From: Trachythela sp. YZ-2020
Taxonomy: Eukaryota; Cnidaria; Anthozoa; Malacalcyonacea; Clavulariidae
DNA: 64,000 nt
Assembly (NCBI GenBank): GCA_016169945.1
Contig: JADLSH010000363.1
Coordinates: forward strand, 310,001-374,000
Reading direction: 5' to 3'
Below the pieces are notes generated by a model. It saw nothing but the letters and a program-made list of their open reading frames with translations, had not been told where the DNA came from and did no database searches. The position numbers and the translations under genes were made by a program. Each line of letters opens with the position of its first letter. The first letter of the stretch is position 1. Positions 1 to 13,700 of the stretch are shown piece by piece.

Positions 1-143
1 GGAAACCGGAGTATCCTGAGCAAACCTACGACAGAATCAAACTGAAAGCACTCTTCATTCACATTTGACTGAGGTGAACTTATATATGACGACTGTGTAT
101 TAGACGAATCGAACTGCAGTCGCGTATGTAATTCCGTGAAAGA

Positions 144-300
144 ACAGGTTTACAACAGGTTTACAACAGGTTTACAACAGGTTTACAACAGGTTTACAAC
201 AGGTTTACAACAGGTTTACAACAGGTTTACAACAGGTTTACAACAGGTTTACAACAGGTTTACAACAGGTTTACAACAGGTTTACAACAGGTTTACAACA
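144..300. repeat. 11-bp minisatellite, about 14 copies
   Basis: About 14 nearly perfect head-to-tail copies of ACAGGTTTACA. It lies in the USP34 intron, beginning about 10 bases beyond the splice donor of exon 310-388. Bases 1-135 look like part of the dispersed SINE family also seen at 18472-18650. The open frame running through this array is a repeat artefact. Confidence 0.9.
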
Positions 301-309
301 AGAACTTAC

Positions 310-3300
310 ATCAGCCAAAGACATCAATCCATTGTTGAGAGCAACCGTCAATTTATCTTCTTCCGTTTGAAGTAATATTTTCAGCGCACTAAAATGAAAC
401 ATGAAATTTATTGGATTTCTAATATCTATAGCCATGTTTAACTGGCTTCATGCACCATCCAGTCTACTTGTGAGATCAGTGGACACTTGTACTTACTAAA
501 TGAGTGTGGTCCAGTGAGATCCACAATCCAATGACGTCATATACATTTTGATCGTACGTTCACGGAAACTTGCGGCCGCTGAGACTTCGGAACTCTTCGT
601 CAAATTTTGACCATTTCCAGAAAACAAATTCATGAGATTGAACAATTCTTCAACAGCCTATAGCAACAAGAACGGAATAGTTGACTATTTTTCTGGTCAC
701 AGATGTGAAAGGCAGATGGACTAAGCTGAGCATTGTGTCATTTATTTCCACAAATCCTCTTTGGATTAATTGCGATCTACTTTCTATGGTTTCTAACTAA
801 ACAGGCATGCAGAAGCACACAAATAGAGCTATAAGTGTTATCAAAGTTTATTAGCTCATGGCAAACGGATATAATATCAGACATGTTTCATGACCCTGTT
901 TTAAGAACATTAATTTAGTGCTTGAACAAATTACATTCACGACCTAACTTTTCAGCACTGCTGTCTAGTGTCTTTAACATGGATGACCTATAGTTGCAAC
1001 TTGCAACATGACGTCTTAGACCCGTTTCAGACGCCGCTCCACTCATGCGCCGAACTTAATTGTATTAGGTGCGACGCTGGAGCGACACAAGAGCGACAGT
1101 GATTCAAACGGCGTATAAAATATAATGTTGTTGACGAGAAAGGAGGATAATTCGCGCGGGAATTCCAAACACAATTCAAAAAATAAGTAAACATTACAAA
1201 GTGGCCAATCTAATTCTAATAAATTACAGTAAATTTTGATTTAGGTTCGGCACATGAGTGGAGGGGCGTACGAATCAATGTCGCTCTAACATCGCATAAT
1301 GCGACAGGCTCTGTCGAACTTCTGCCGAACTTATGTCGCTCCAAATTCTGCCGTACCTAATTGATTCAAACGTCGCTCTTCTGTCGCACCTAATTCGTCA
1401 TTTAAGTTCGGCGCATGAGTGGAGCGGCGTTTGAAACGAGCCTTATGTACTCAAGGGATGACGTCATCGGCCAAGGTGAAGTTTTGAGAAATCCACACTT
1501 TCCATTACCTTAGGATACTGGTTGATTCTGAAGGCCAGATATTCAAAAGCCCACGTCATGTTGGCATGCTTGGCAAGTTCTCGCGTGAACTGAGCTGAAT
1601 GTTCACAAGCAAGTCTTAATAGACCATAGTAAACTGGGAGAACACTTCTGTTGAAAGCAATAACTTCTGGGTCATCATTCGATCTAAACAAACAACAAAA
1701 TTACTCAAAATGAATAGTGGCAACAGAATAGTATGAAATAAACAGTCTATCAAAAAGCTCTATCAGTTCTAAACTGTTTTTTTTAAACGTTTGGTAAGGG
1801 TCATCCCTCATTGGTACAGTGTTACTGCCATCAGGGACGCCGAGAGAATTAGCGGGGCCCGGGCAAAAGTTTCTCTGGGGACCCCTATGACGTCATATTT
1901 TCAAACAGCAGAAAGACTAAAACTGTGCTAAGTCATATAAGGGGCCCCAACTAGAATGCAAGTAGAACTAAGTTAAAAAGGGGCCCCCCAATTTCAAAAT
2001 TGCTCTCAATTTGCAAGTGGGCCCTTACACCGACCCCTACATTTTGATGGGGCCTGCTCAATTGTAGGCCCCGTCCACACTAATCCGTTTTCGTTGGAAA
2101 ACGCATCCTTTTGTATGCGTTTTCACCGATCGTCCACACTAATACGATGGAAAACGGATAGCTTTTCGAAAACGGCTTTGAAAGTGGAGACTTTTGAAAA
2201 CGGAGGCGTTTTGGATTAGTGTGGCGAAATTATAACCAGACAACCGCATATTGAGAAAATCAAACCCAAGTCACAGAAATAAGCTTGCCAACACTGTGAT
2301 TAGTACATGTCTGTTGACTGATCATATACGTATTACTACATTAAGTACTCACAAGATGTAATTAAATGGTATATTTTCGACCACATGAGTAGTATCTGTT
2401 ATAAATGCCACATTTTCTTCACAACCATTGCAAACATGATACCAATACGTCAACAACGCCTGTCAGAACAAAAGGCACAAGTACACTGTAGTAGCAGACA
2501 TTTAGTGAAGTAGATATTTAATTAGTTTAGTAGTACGTGCACGGATGCACCTGGGTAAAGTACATTAAAGAGCAAGTATCGTGCAAGTGATTCTTTGCGT
2601 GCTTGGCGTGCCACAAAATAACAGCCTTTTAAAACATTTATTGTATGGCAGTCGTATTGAAAAACAATTTTACTTTCACTTCTAAGCAGAAATTATATCT
2701 TGTGAAATTTTGTGTTCTTTACGTGGCAAAAACATTTATAACGTCTAAATGTCGAAACTTATAATTTCGCTCCCGAAGCGTGGAAGGCCCTCTGTTTACG
2801 GTGGCGAGACTACAAAGTCGACATTGAAGGACATGCAGAACACGCAGAACAGAGTCACTACATATACTGGTGAACCACACAGATTAATATCACCTTCGGC
2901 ATTGTAAACCTCTTGAGTCAAGTCCGACCATTCTCCGAGTCCGACATTTTGAAGGGAAACAGCATAAAAAACTTTTACAAAACACGTATGCTGCTTATCG
3001 CTATATTCTCACTCTATGCCCTCGCATATTGATGAGATACAACCGGATGTACACATAAAATGTAAACACAAGCGCGCAAAGGATCACTTGCATGATGCTC
3101 ACTCTTTGATAAACATACAGTGGAGCACAACATGTATACAATAGTATACACATACAGTATACAGTAGTAAATTTACATGAGTACAATACTACAATAGTTA
3201 CTACACATATTCAATATGGGGCTTCGGTGGCGCAGTCGTCAGAGCAAGCGCCTTTCACCTCTGAGTCTTGAGTTCGATTCTCGCTGAGGACTTTACTCAT

Positions 3301-4738
3301 CACACTCATGTGAAAAGAGTAAGTCAACGCTATGCCGCAAGTCGTGGGTTTTCTCCGGGCACTCCGGTTTCCTCCCACAGGGAAAGTTGACTGGGTGGGT
3401 TAGGATATACAGATTAGGAAAGTAATATCACAATTGTTGTAAAATAGAATAATAGATAATGTATGCTAAGTACATAATATAGGTAAGCGAGATACTTGAT
3501 GTAATCGGTCACTGAAAAGCCCCAACGGGGAGTGAGCTGAATAATGTATCACTTATGTATGTATGTAATATAGTATTTGCTACACTTATAAATAAACGAT
3601 CCATACACATGGACTATAGTTATTTTTACCTGTTTATTTGGAAATACAGATATATTTGGTTCAGACATCAGAGGGTGAAACAGCTTCCATATATCAGCAG
3701 AATATGGAGTAAACTAGTAAAGGACACAAAGCAAACACGATTTAGAATTCGTTGCCAAAGTGGAGTCTAGTGTAGTGAACTCCATTGGCGAGAATCTACC
3801 ACAAAGAACGCGTGTGATGTATACAAAACAAGTTTAACAGGAATATTTAATTGAATAATAAAGTTTTTATAAAGGCTGGTTCACACGACCCGATTTGTCG
3901 AAACCAATTCTCCTCTTGACGTATGTGATTTACTGGATATGCTGACAAGAGTAAGGATATTGGCTCATACCAAATCAGATCGTGTGAACAGACCTTTACA
4001 ATATATTTTTTGTATTTTACCATTTCTTTCTCTTTGTTTGAAACAAGGCAATAATTCAGCACAGCGAAATAGCTCGTCAGCTTCGTCGTACCATGGAGAG
4101 TTCGATCTTAAATATGGAAAAGAATAGTTTGAAGAGCAATGCTGATGGTGCTATGAATAAATATTTTCTGGTGATGATGCAATATACTAACCACAATACG
4201 TCTTCAGCTTTGGCATGAGGTTCAGCAAAGTAACATAGACCTAAAATCAAAGAGGAAGAACTGAACGTTGAAGCGTTTTTCTAGATGGAAATTACGACCT
4301 GGTTAGGTCTTAAATATGTATACAATTTTCACTCGAAATTTGCATCTACAAAAAATCTTCAACGAAGAAAAAGAACTCCCACTTCATACCACATTTCACG
4401 TGAATTCCACAAGATTTTAAATTTTGTACATACCTCATGAAGCACTGTTTCAGCCTTTGACGAGAGCTAAAATGAATGTACACATAGTTAAAATTATATA
4501 AATATGAGCAATAGTTCCAAAAAATATGACTGCGAATATTCAAAGCATGTGTCGAGATGGATAAATACCTGAACATCTTTTTGAGGAGTGACAAAAGACT
4601 TCGTTCTAAAAAAATGATGGTAGGTTGTGAGCAAGTTAAAAACAACTGTAGAACTTTAGTAATATTTCAAGATTGCTTACCGAAAGCCTTGTTTGAACGG
4701 GTTGTTGGGTATGAGAGCAACCAACAAATACGCAGAGT
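310..4738 (-). CDS. USP34: USP34 segment 6: distal repeats, continues off the left edge
   Basis: Exons in order: 4681-4738, 4569-4605, 4434-4466, 4192-4240, 4021-4106, 3630-3713, 2353-2459, 1509-1683, 497-657, 310-388. Several are tiny (33, 37 and 49 bases) but keep phase and match the family: AYLLVALIPNNPF, AETVLHE, VYVTLLNLM, HGTTKLTSYF, DIWKLFHPLMSEP, ALLTYWYHVC, AFNRSVLPVYYGLLRLACE, AVEELFNLMNLF, and LLQTEEDKL. The last visible exon ends with a GTAAG donor at 309, so more coding sequence lies to the left of the window. Most of these exons are too short to stand out as open frames and were found only by comparison with the family. Confidence 0.85.
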
Positions 4739-7700
4739 CTAAGCAAAGAAGAATCTGGGTATTAAAATTTACATTCACACTAAATTTTATATGCATCTAA
4801 TGTAAAAACATATTGATGAATGATGATGGCGTAGCGGTTAATGCATGTCTTCCATCTGGGAACAGTGCTTCCAGTTTTACTCAGGGGCGGATCCAGGCTC
4901 ATCTAATAGAGGGGGTGCAGATTTTTCCGGGGGGCGCACCCTTCCACCACCAGCGCAAGATACTATAGATCGTGAAAATTTGGAAAATTTCAGTATGAAC
5001 TCGGCGGGAGGGGGTGCTGACGTGCCACCTATGGTTTGACTCTATCACACACTGGATCTTACAGGATCTCTTGGGATAACAGTTTAGAACTGATAGGACA
5101 ATATCCAGTATAAATAGAGTTAGTTCAGTTAAGGTTTCTTCCTATAGTAACACTGGACTAATAATAATGGACGGCCCTTAATAGACCTCAAGGCCTAGGA
5201 TTAACAATTTAGAATAGTTATCCAGTTTAGTTTAGTTTACTCAAAGTTTTTACTTATAGCATTCTACATACCGTTTCGAATACGCATGCTATTGTCTGCT
5301 ACTAGAAATGGTTCGACCCATGTGTCCATGTGATTCAACACGAATTGACGAGCCTGGTAGAAAAGTAGAATCATGCAGAAATGCATCGGTAAGATCAAGT
5401 TACGGTTTAGAATATTTCTAAGTTTGTTTTTCAGATTTTTATCTTACCATTTTATTTTTTGAAACGACATTCTGAAGCCATTCCAGACAAACACAAGCGT
5501 TGTACTCAGCTGCCTATAATTCGAAATAAATGCTACCTTTCAATATGTTCACCCAACATGTATAATAATTATATAGTTAGCACATAATTTATATCACGGA
5601 ATAAAATGCCTTCAATTTAAAGCAACGAATACTTTACCTCCCAAATTCTTGCCAAGATGAGTTTTGTGAACGAGAAAGGACCCGGAGTTCCGAGACTAGG
5701 TTCAGTGAGGTTATTAAGCAGCTTAAAGAATGGCTGAGTTTGCTGGATGAAGAAAAACAAAAGTAATTGAACCTAAATTGTTTCATACTAAAAACTCAAT
5801 GTCAGTTATAAACTAAGGTATATATAGTATAGACAGTCCTTGAAACTCAGGTCGGCATTCGGCAATGCCGACCTAAATGCCGACCTGCAAAGCGATATGT
5901 GTAGATTTAGGTCGGCAAAATTTTGCCGACCTACTTTCAAATACGTCTCGGCATTTTTTTCCGCGAACGCATCTTTCACATACGCATTTTCAACTATGAT
6001 GTTTTCATTATCAGGTTTTGATCATTTAAGCTTGCGCAGTCAAAATACGCTTTGCGAGAATCAAATTGTCATTGGCTGTCAATGGAATTTGCTTGCTCAT
6101 GGTCATGCTATATGTATATATGCACTGTTCGATTGGAGTTCATACATTTTGTTAGTTGTTTTGTTTGCTATTGCAATTAATTGCTGTTTATAAATACGCG
6201 TATTTGCAGCAAGCAAATTAAATTTTAATTTGGATATTGTCTATTTGTTTTGAAAATATTTGCCGACCTAGATTTAGAATTATCGCTTTTAGGTCGGCAA
6301 TTTCTTGCCGACCTGAAATTTCGGGAGTTTCAAGGACTGTATAGAGCAGTATAAATTGAATGTTTTTATCATACCTCTGATGAAAGTCTTTTTACAGAGG
6401 ACATTAGCGTCGAAACAATCTAAAACATAAAAGAATCACAACTATCAACTATAATATGAAGTTATATATATTAAAAAGCATACACTCCTCTAGGCAGCAT
6501 GCAAGGTCAGGACAATCGGGAATGCGACTGGAACAGTGCTTACATTTTCTGCGAGTTCTTGGTTATGCATACACAATGTAAACACAAGATTGCCTGTGTG
6601 TTTGAGGTTCACTGCATCTTTTACAATCTCAAAGATGAATGGAAATCCCTACAAAAAAAATATAACACTCATGCCAACTATAAAATATCAACAACAAAAA
6701 ATCAGAACATTTTTTTAGAAGTTTAAACCAGCTTTAGATACAGTACCTGGCCACCAAGAAGAACTTCGCTATCACTTTCTGATAACTGAACTTCTTTTCT
6801 GAAGAAAAAGAGAACGCATTATTGTAAACTAGAACACGATAAAGCGAGAAAAACAAAATTTAACATTAAATCATACATATATCTTTGGGAGTTCCTCCTG
6901 TCAGGTTAAAGATAGGGGCATTTTGTCTTGGCCTCTAATGCAAGCGGCTTACTGACCGATGTTAAGATACATACGATTGTCCTTTAGCTTCCTCCGCCAA
7001 ATACGCGATAACTGTGACCATCTTTTCCAATGCGAACGGTCGGAACTTCTCTTCGGGAAAGATTGGAACGACTTCGTCATCGTCATCATCAACGTCATCA
7101 TCTTCGCCTACTTCGACCTACGAAATACGACATGAAGAAATTGAACACAACAGGCTGCGAGCAAAACGTGCTACTCGGTGGATTTCAGTGAACGTTACGG
7201 GGTAGCAGATGATGGAGTCATCTTCTACAATGCTCACACTTTTTGTCACCAGAAAGACTACTACATATAATGAAAAGAATTGACATAATTCTCTAACTGA
7301 CAGTTGACCACCATCTGCAGAACGACACTGCTAAATGAAAACGATAAATGGAAAAGAACATATGACATACCGGATCGTTGGACTTTAGTTTGAAGAAGAA
7401 ATTCACCAACGTTGTTATAGTATTGACAGATAACAAATATCGCCTCTGTAAGAGAAAAATGGGGTTAAAATTGCAGCAGAGGTTAGTATATACCCTAAAA
7501 CGTAAATCTTGTCCACAAACCTCTTCGCTTCCAAGTTGACAAAATTGATGAAGAAATGAGAATAACTCTGTCATGTTTTTCATGTGGTTCTTTACATTTG
7601 TAGTAAGCTGAGAAAGAAAAGTCACAGGGAAAATTAATACCCTGCACTATAAGTAATGTATATATGGACAACAAAACCCCCACCAAAAATACGTTACGAT

Positions 7701-10700
7701 GGTATTAGCATAAGTGCTATTGTGCAACAGAGGGCGGTCAACCGACAGTTATCAGAGAGAGAAAAATAATGCTAAGGCCAAAAAAAAAAATATGTTTCTG
7801 GTCAGTGGGTTTGTGCAGAATTTTTTTCGCCCTTCTTTTTTTTCTTAAGAGTTAATAAGGAGGCGCTGGGTGAGTATTTTTCTATTTTTTATAAAGTGTA
7901 TAGTGATTTTTTATGCTTTTAATGCTAAACTGTCACCAAATTTGCAGGTTTAATAAAATAAAATTTCTATTTAAGAGTACTTCATTTTGCAAGGATATTG
8001 ATGGACCGTATTTGCCAAAAAAAAACGTTGACGCGCACAGTTAAAAATGACGCGCGCAGTTGCAAATGACGCGCGCGCTGACCAGAAAGAGAAGATTTTT
8101 TTGGCCTAATTATTTTTGAGTAATTTACTAGAAGTCTTCATTTCAGTTAATTTTCATGCTCCAGTAAGTCTTAACAACTCTGAAGTCGACCACCATCTGC
8201 TGCCCCATCATGCTCACGGAAACACGCGAATAGTTTTATTGCAATGAACTGCACATACCAATTTCAGAATGGTTTGAACAAAGTTCGTCACGGAACACGA
8301 TGCTGCAGGTTTCTGTCCGCCATTTTCAGCACTAAAAGGAAAGCATACAAAGTTAATCTTGGCTAAGAATAATATTTCCATGATGCCGGTTCTACTTACT
8401 CTTTTTGAGAAGAACAGTAGAGTGCCACTTGAGAAGGTCGAAGTATCTGAATTACGTGAAGACACAATCGAGCGAACACCTACAAGAGGAAATCCAAACA
8501 AGGAGTGTAATTGGAACTGGGGTACTGGTGATGTAAGACGAAGTATTAAAGTGAAGGACGTCTATACAGTATTACTATACAGTTCAGTGAGCCACTGATC
8601 TCCATTAAATTCACTGGACGGATGAACCATTTCATCTATATAAGATGAAGTACTAACGTGAAGGACTTCTATCCAGTATTACTATACAGTTCAGTGAGCC
8701 ACTGATCTGCATGAAATTCACTGGACGGATCATCTATATAAGATGAAGTACTAAACTGAAGGAATTCTTTATGTAGGATTAGGGGTATTAAAATGTTTCC
8801 ATGGCAACAAACCTGTCTCGTAGCTTGCACAGGACACCGAAGCAATATTTGATGCAACCACCAGCTGTCCTCAGCCATATGATCCAAGAACCACTGACAA
8901 GCCTCACGACTGTTATCAAAATGCACCACCAATAAATCACTCCATCCTTTCAACCCTGGCTTTTCTTTTGAATGAATAAACGTCTCGAGCAAAAACGATG
9001 TCGCCAGCTTAACATTTGATAGAGAGGTCTGCGAACTCTCCGTAAACGTGGGGGCGATATTGCTACACAATAACCACATAAAATTGAAATAGGTCAAGTC
9101 AAATATTTGTTTATCACGGATAAATTGAATATTGTCTTTCCAAATCCACGAGGAAAGTTCGGGGTCCATTTCACCGACAGACGAGACGGTGTCGGCGTTG
9201 CGAGGTTTCTCCTCGCGTTCGTAGAATAACATGTACGCACTGTGTGTTTTCTCGAATGAAAAGTCCAGGAATTTTTCCGTGACAGCATCGTAGGTTTTGG
9301 TCTAAAATTGAGACGAAAGATTTAGTTTTGTATGTGAGAATGGCATGAGATTTCCTATCGTAATTTAACTTAATCGAACTCGAAGTTGCTTTGTTAACGG
9401 AGAGTTTGGCAACGCCTAACTTGCCTAGTCTTATGAAGTAAATCGCCAATTATACAATTTACATCTTAAGGTTCGTCAATTCAGGCGAGTATTTAAGATA
9501 TAGGGTGTCGACATTTTAGCGTTTTCAATCTTAAAAGAGTCACTTGTGTTTATCTTTTATTTTCATCCCCCTAAGTGGTCTTGGAGAGCTCTCATCTAAA
9601 AGGTTTCAACTTTATTGTGACAATCATATTATAGAGGCGCCCACATCAGAAAGAATCCCACCTTAAACAAGCATTTACGTTATAGAACTAACAATCTTAG
9701 CACCTATCTTGGAGGTTGATCATTTTATAGGGGTGTCGACATTAGAAGGGTATCTGTTAGTACTGAATAGCTCTCTAATGCGGACACATCTAAGTACACG
9801 CCTCCAACAAAGATAGATAACAATCTAGGGTTGTTGCAGGGTTTTTGTTGATGGAAATTTCGAGCGAAATTATTATATACATATTTTAGACCTGACCGGG
9901 ATTAGACCCTCCAGGGTTGCCCATATTAGAGGCATGTTCATCTCAATATCGCGTATGTTTTAGAGATGTGTCCCCGTTAGATTTAGAGAGGTTTTTATGT
10001 TTTTATTGTCAGTATTTACCATCATCTCGCCACCGAAACATTCTGACGCAATCTGCTGTGGATCAAATGGTTTAACTTCAGCGTCATTGAACAGGAACCA
10101 TCGATCATTCTGCCCTGACGTCCTATCTCGTATAAAACTGTAATAATGCCCTCCTTCAGCTGTCCCGGTGTGAACAACAACTCCGATTAAATTATAAACA
10201 TAATTCAAGTCTTTTTCTGGATCTGTGAAAAGGCAATAGTCTATATTAGTTCTATTCTTGTATTACAATGATGAAATTCGTCTAGGTAAAGCGAGCTACC
10301 TCGGGTGCCTAGGCTGACTTGCCTCCATATAATCCCTTATCTGTGAAAACCTTTTATCAGCGGAGTCGATTGCTCAAAAATTCTGGATTGAACGATTGAG
10401 AGCAGCTCGACGTTCTGTTAAGGCTTGTTCATACGATCCGATTTGTCGCATCTGATTCTCCTCTTGACGTATGTGATTTACTGGATTTGCTGACAAGAGT
10501 AAGGCTATTGGCTCATACCTGGCGAAAAGTGTAGTTGTTGTTGTTTTGTGTGAAATCACATACGTCAGGAGGAGAATCTGATCGTGTGAGCAGGCGTTTA
10601 CCTTGATCTTTCTTCTCTCCCATCAAGTATTCCTCTGTGTATGGCGCCATGTTTAGTTGTCTTGGAAACGAGAAATGTGTATTTACTTTCTCCTTCATCA

Positions 10701-13700
10701 TTGTCACCATGTTGAACGTGTATCTCATCGTGTTGAAACACAGAATGCGAGGAAGAACTTTGAAACACGCTCTGTAAAGACGAGATAAATGCAAGTCCTT
10801 TAGATAATTCTGTTTATATTTGTCTTCTGAGGTGTTGGTGGCACAATGGTTAGTGCATGTTCCTTCGGGAAATGAGGTTCGATTCCTGTAATATGCAGGG
10901 ATATATGCGAAATTTTCTGAGTATAATTTCGCATATGAGAAGGAGTGCTTCAGTCGAGGAAACATTCGAGGAAATATTACCCCAACAATGTTCCTAGTTT
11001 CCTTAGGACTTACCTTTTCTCAGCTCGCACTTTCTTGCCACATTGTGAACAAGTGTACATATTGTCTCCTTCCAAAGTATCTTTGATCGTCACTTCATCC
11101 AGAGATTCCTAACATGAAAATAATAGAAACCAAAATGAATTAGTGAACTATTATAAACGGGCGTGTTTCAATGTTTCAGTGAGCTTAGTGGCGTAAATCA
11201 GCCTTTATGAAGCGATTAAAAAACAAACTATTTGGCTTGAGCCTTGAGCAAGTGACATCACCAATTTTACTACATATTTACTAAAGGAGACAAATATGAA
11301 TATAGGAAACTTTGTGCTAAAGTTGCTAATCTAATTACGAACGCTAAACAAAGGTATTATGAGAATAAAGCAAGCTCTATCCGCTTTTCTAATCCAAGGA
11401 AGTGGTTTACATGTATTTACTCATTATGTGGAGCCGGAAAACAGTCCTCTTTTACACCAACACATATAACGCAAATGGATTTAAAGTCAACGGCGAATAA
11501 GTTACTTGATGCATTTATTGCTCCCTGGGCCAACCGAGTTCCAAATTCCTTGGCAGCCAGGGTCGCAGAGGTAGAAATTATAGACCACGAACCGCCACTA
11601 CCAAGCATCGGACAAGTAAAGACAATATTAAAGTTTTTAAATCCCAAGAAGGCAACCGGTGTTGACGGTGTACCTGCATGGGTACTAAAGCGTTTCCATG
11701 AAGAACTAGCCCCGAGTATCCACGAAATTATCTGCGCTAGTATCCTCCAATGTAAATACCCAAGCCCTTATAAACATGCTCTGATTAGCCCTGTTCCGAA
11801 GGTAAACAATCCTGAGGATTTAAGTACTGACTTCAGGCAGATTTCAATCCTACCGCAAGTCGCAAAAGTCTTGGAGAAGGTACAATTAAAGCTAAACCAA
11901 GCTGATCTTAAAATTAAAACCAACCAGCACGCGTTTACGAGGGTAGATCAACAGTTAGCGCTTTGACAAGCATGACTCAGGATTGGTATGACGCCACAGA
12001 TAAAGGCAGCCCACATGATGGTGTACATGCGCTGTTTATAGATTTCCGGAAAGCGTTCGACCTCGTCGATCATGAGATCCTGCTAACGAAGTTGGGAAGT
12101 ATGGGGGTTAATAAGTCATTTTGGTTATGGTGTCAGAGTTTTCTGACCAATCGGACACAGCAAGTTAAATTCCTAAATGCCCTCTCCAGAGTGGAAACAA
12201 TACCGGCTGGTGTCCCCCAAGGGGCTGTTATCTCCTACGCTATTTAACATTTATATCAATGACATGGAAGATTGTATTCCAAACGAACTTCCAACAACCA
12301 TATGTAAGTACGCCGATGATTGTAGCCAATATGAACTTGTCTCTACTGGATCAAACAGTAAAATGCAAGAAGTAGTGCATCTTTTGGAAGACTGGGCTAC
12401 CCAAAACAAAATGGAGTTAAATACCGGTAAGACAAAAGATATGTGGATAGGATTTACGAGATCAAGCCCAGCCCCCCCAAGTATCAGTATAGGCAACGAA
12501 ACGATTGAAAGAGTCACAAAATTTAAACTCCTTGGGGTTACCATGCAAAACGACCTTAAATGGAAGTCACATGTACAAGATATTGTTAAGAAGGCAAGTA
12601 AAATCTACTTCGTGAGAGTCTGCAGGAAAGCAAATCTCCCAAGCAATATAGGGCTAACAACCTACTGCACAAAGATAAGACCCATACTGGAATATGCGGC
12701 ACCAATCTGGGCTGGCTTACCATATTACCTAAAGGAGGATATTGAAAGGGTACAAAATCGCTGTTTAGACATCATTGGCTTATCAAGAAACAAAATTGAA
12801 TCGCTTGCGTCAAGAAGAAATTATTTAACAAGTAACGAATACAATAACATACTAAATTCAGAAAATCACCCATGTAAAAGACTGATTCGCAGAACTAACG
12901 CGCATGAACATAACTTAAGGACAGGTTATAACCCACTACTGGCACCAATATCATCCACAGATAGACATAAACAATCTTTCATACCTAGAGCTGCCTGGTT
13001 GAAATATTTTAATGAACATGGCTAACTAAACGAAACCATTTGTATACATAGGAATAGCTCCTTTTATTCTAGTAAAATGTACATTATTGTAGTTTTTACA
13101 TCTTAAACACTGAAAATTTAATGAACATGGTTAACTAAACAAAACTATTTGTATACATAGATAATAGCTCTCCTCTATTCTAGTAAAATGTACATTATTA
13201 TCGATGAAGCTTTTACATATCTTAAAAATTGTTGTAAAAATTTTCTAAAATACTTTAATTGTAATACCACTGTAATTCTTCTGCCAAAGGTGGTAAATAA
13301 AATATATTATTATATCACAACTCGAAATTGTGTGGCTTCCGGTTTTTTGGGGGGCAAATTCCACCATTTTCATTGGATAAATTCAAACTAATTAAAATCA
13401 AATTCAAGATGGCTGACAATTTTTGACATCAATACCTACGCCAACTTTCCTGAATAACTTGAGTTCTAGACATGCTAAAGCAACAAACTATACACCAAAA
13501 TACTCATCGTTGGTCAAGGATTCTACAGAGGTATAGATTATCTTATTATTACTAGCCGTATTTCGCAAGATATAAACGAAAACGGCACTTCGAAAAATCC
13601 ACGATTTGCCCTCCAAAATTGCCGGTTATATAGCATGACGTAATATTCTCGCGTGACTGCACAAGCTGAATACAGGACTTACGTATAAATCTTTCATGTC

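Noticed and set aside
136..375. 79-codon plus frame with QQVYNRFTTGL repeats
   Set aside because: Translation of the 11-bp minisatellite; the true exon here (310-388) is on the other strand.
2870..2970. Candidate USP34 exon on minus (FYAVSLQNVGLGEW...)
   Set aside because: Open frame with fair splice sites, but it matches nothing in the family and exons 3630-3713 and 2353-2459 already join in phase.
5840..6193. 117-codon frame as a transposase
   Set aside because: No transposase motif; it is inside a short non-autonomous element.
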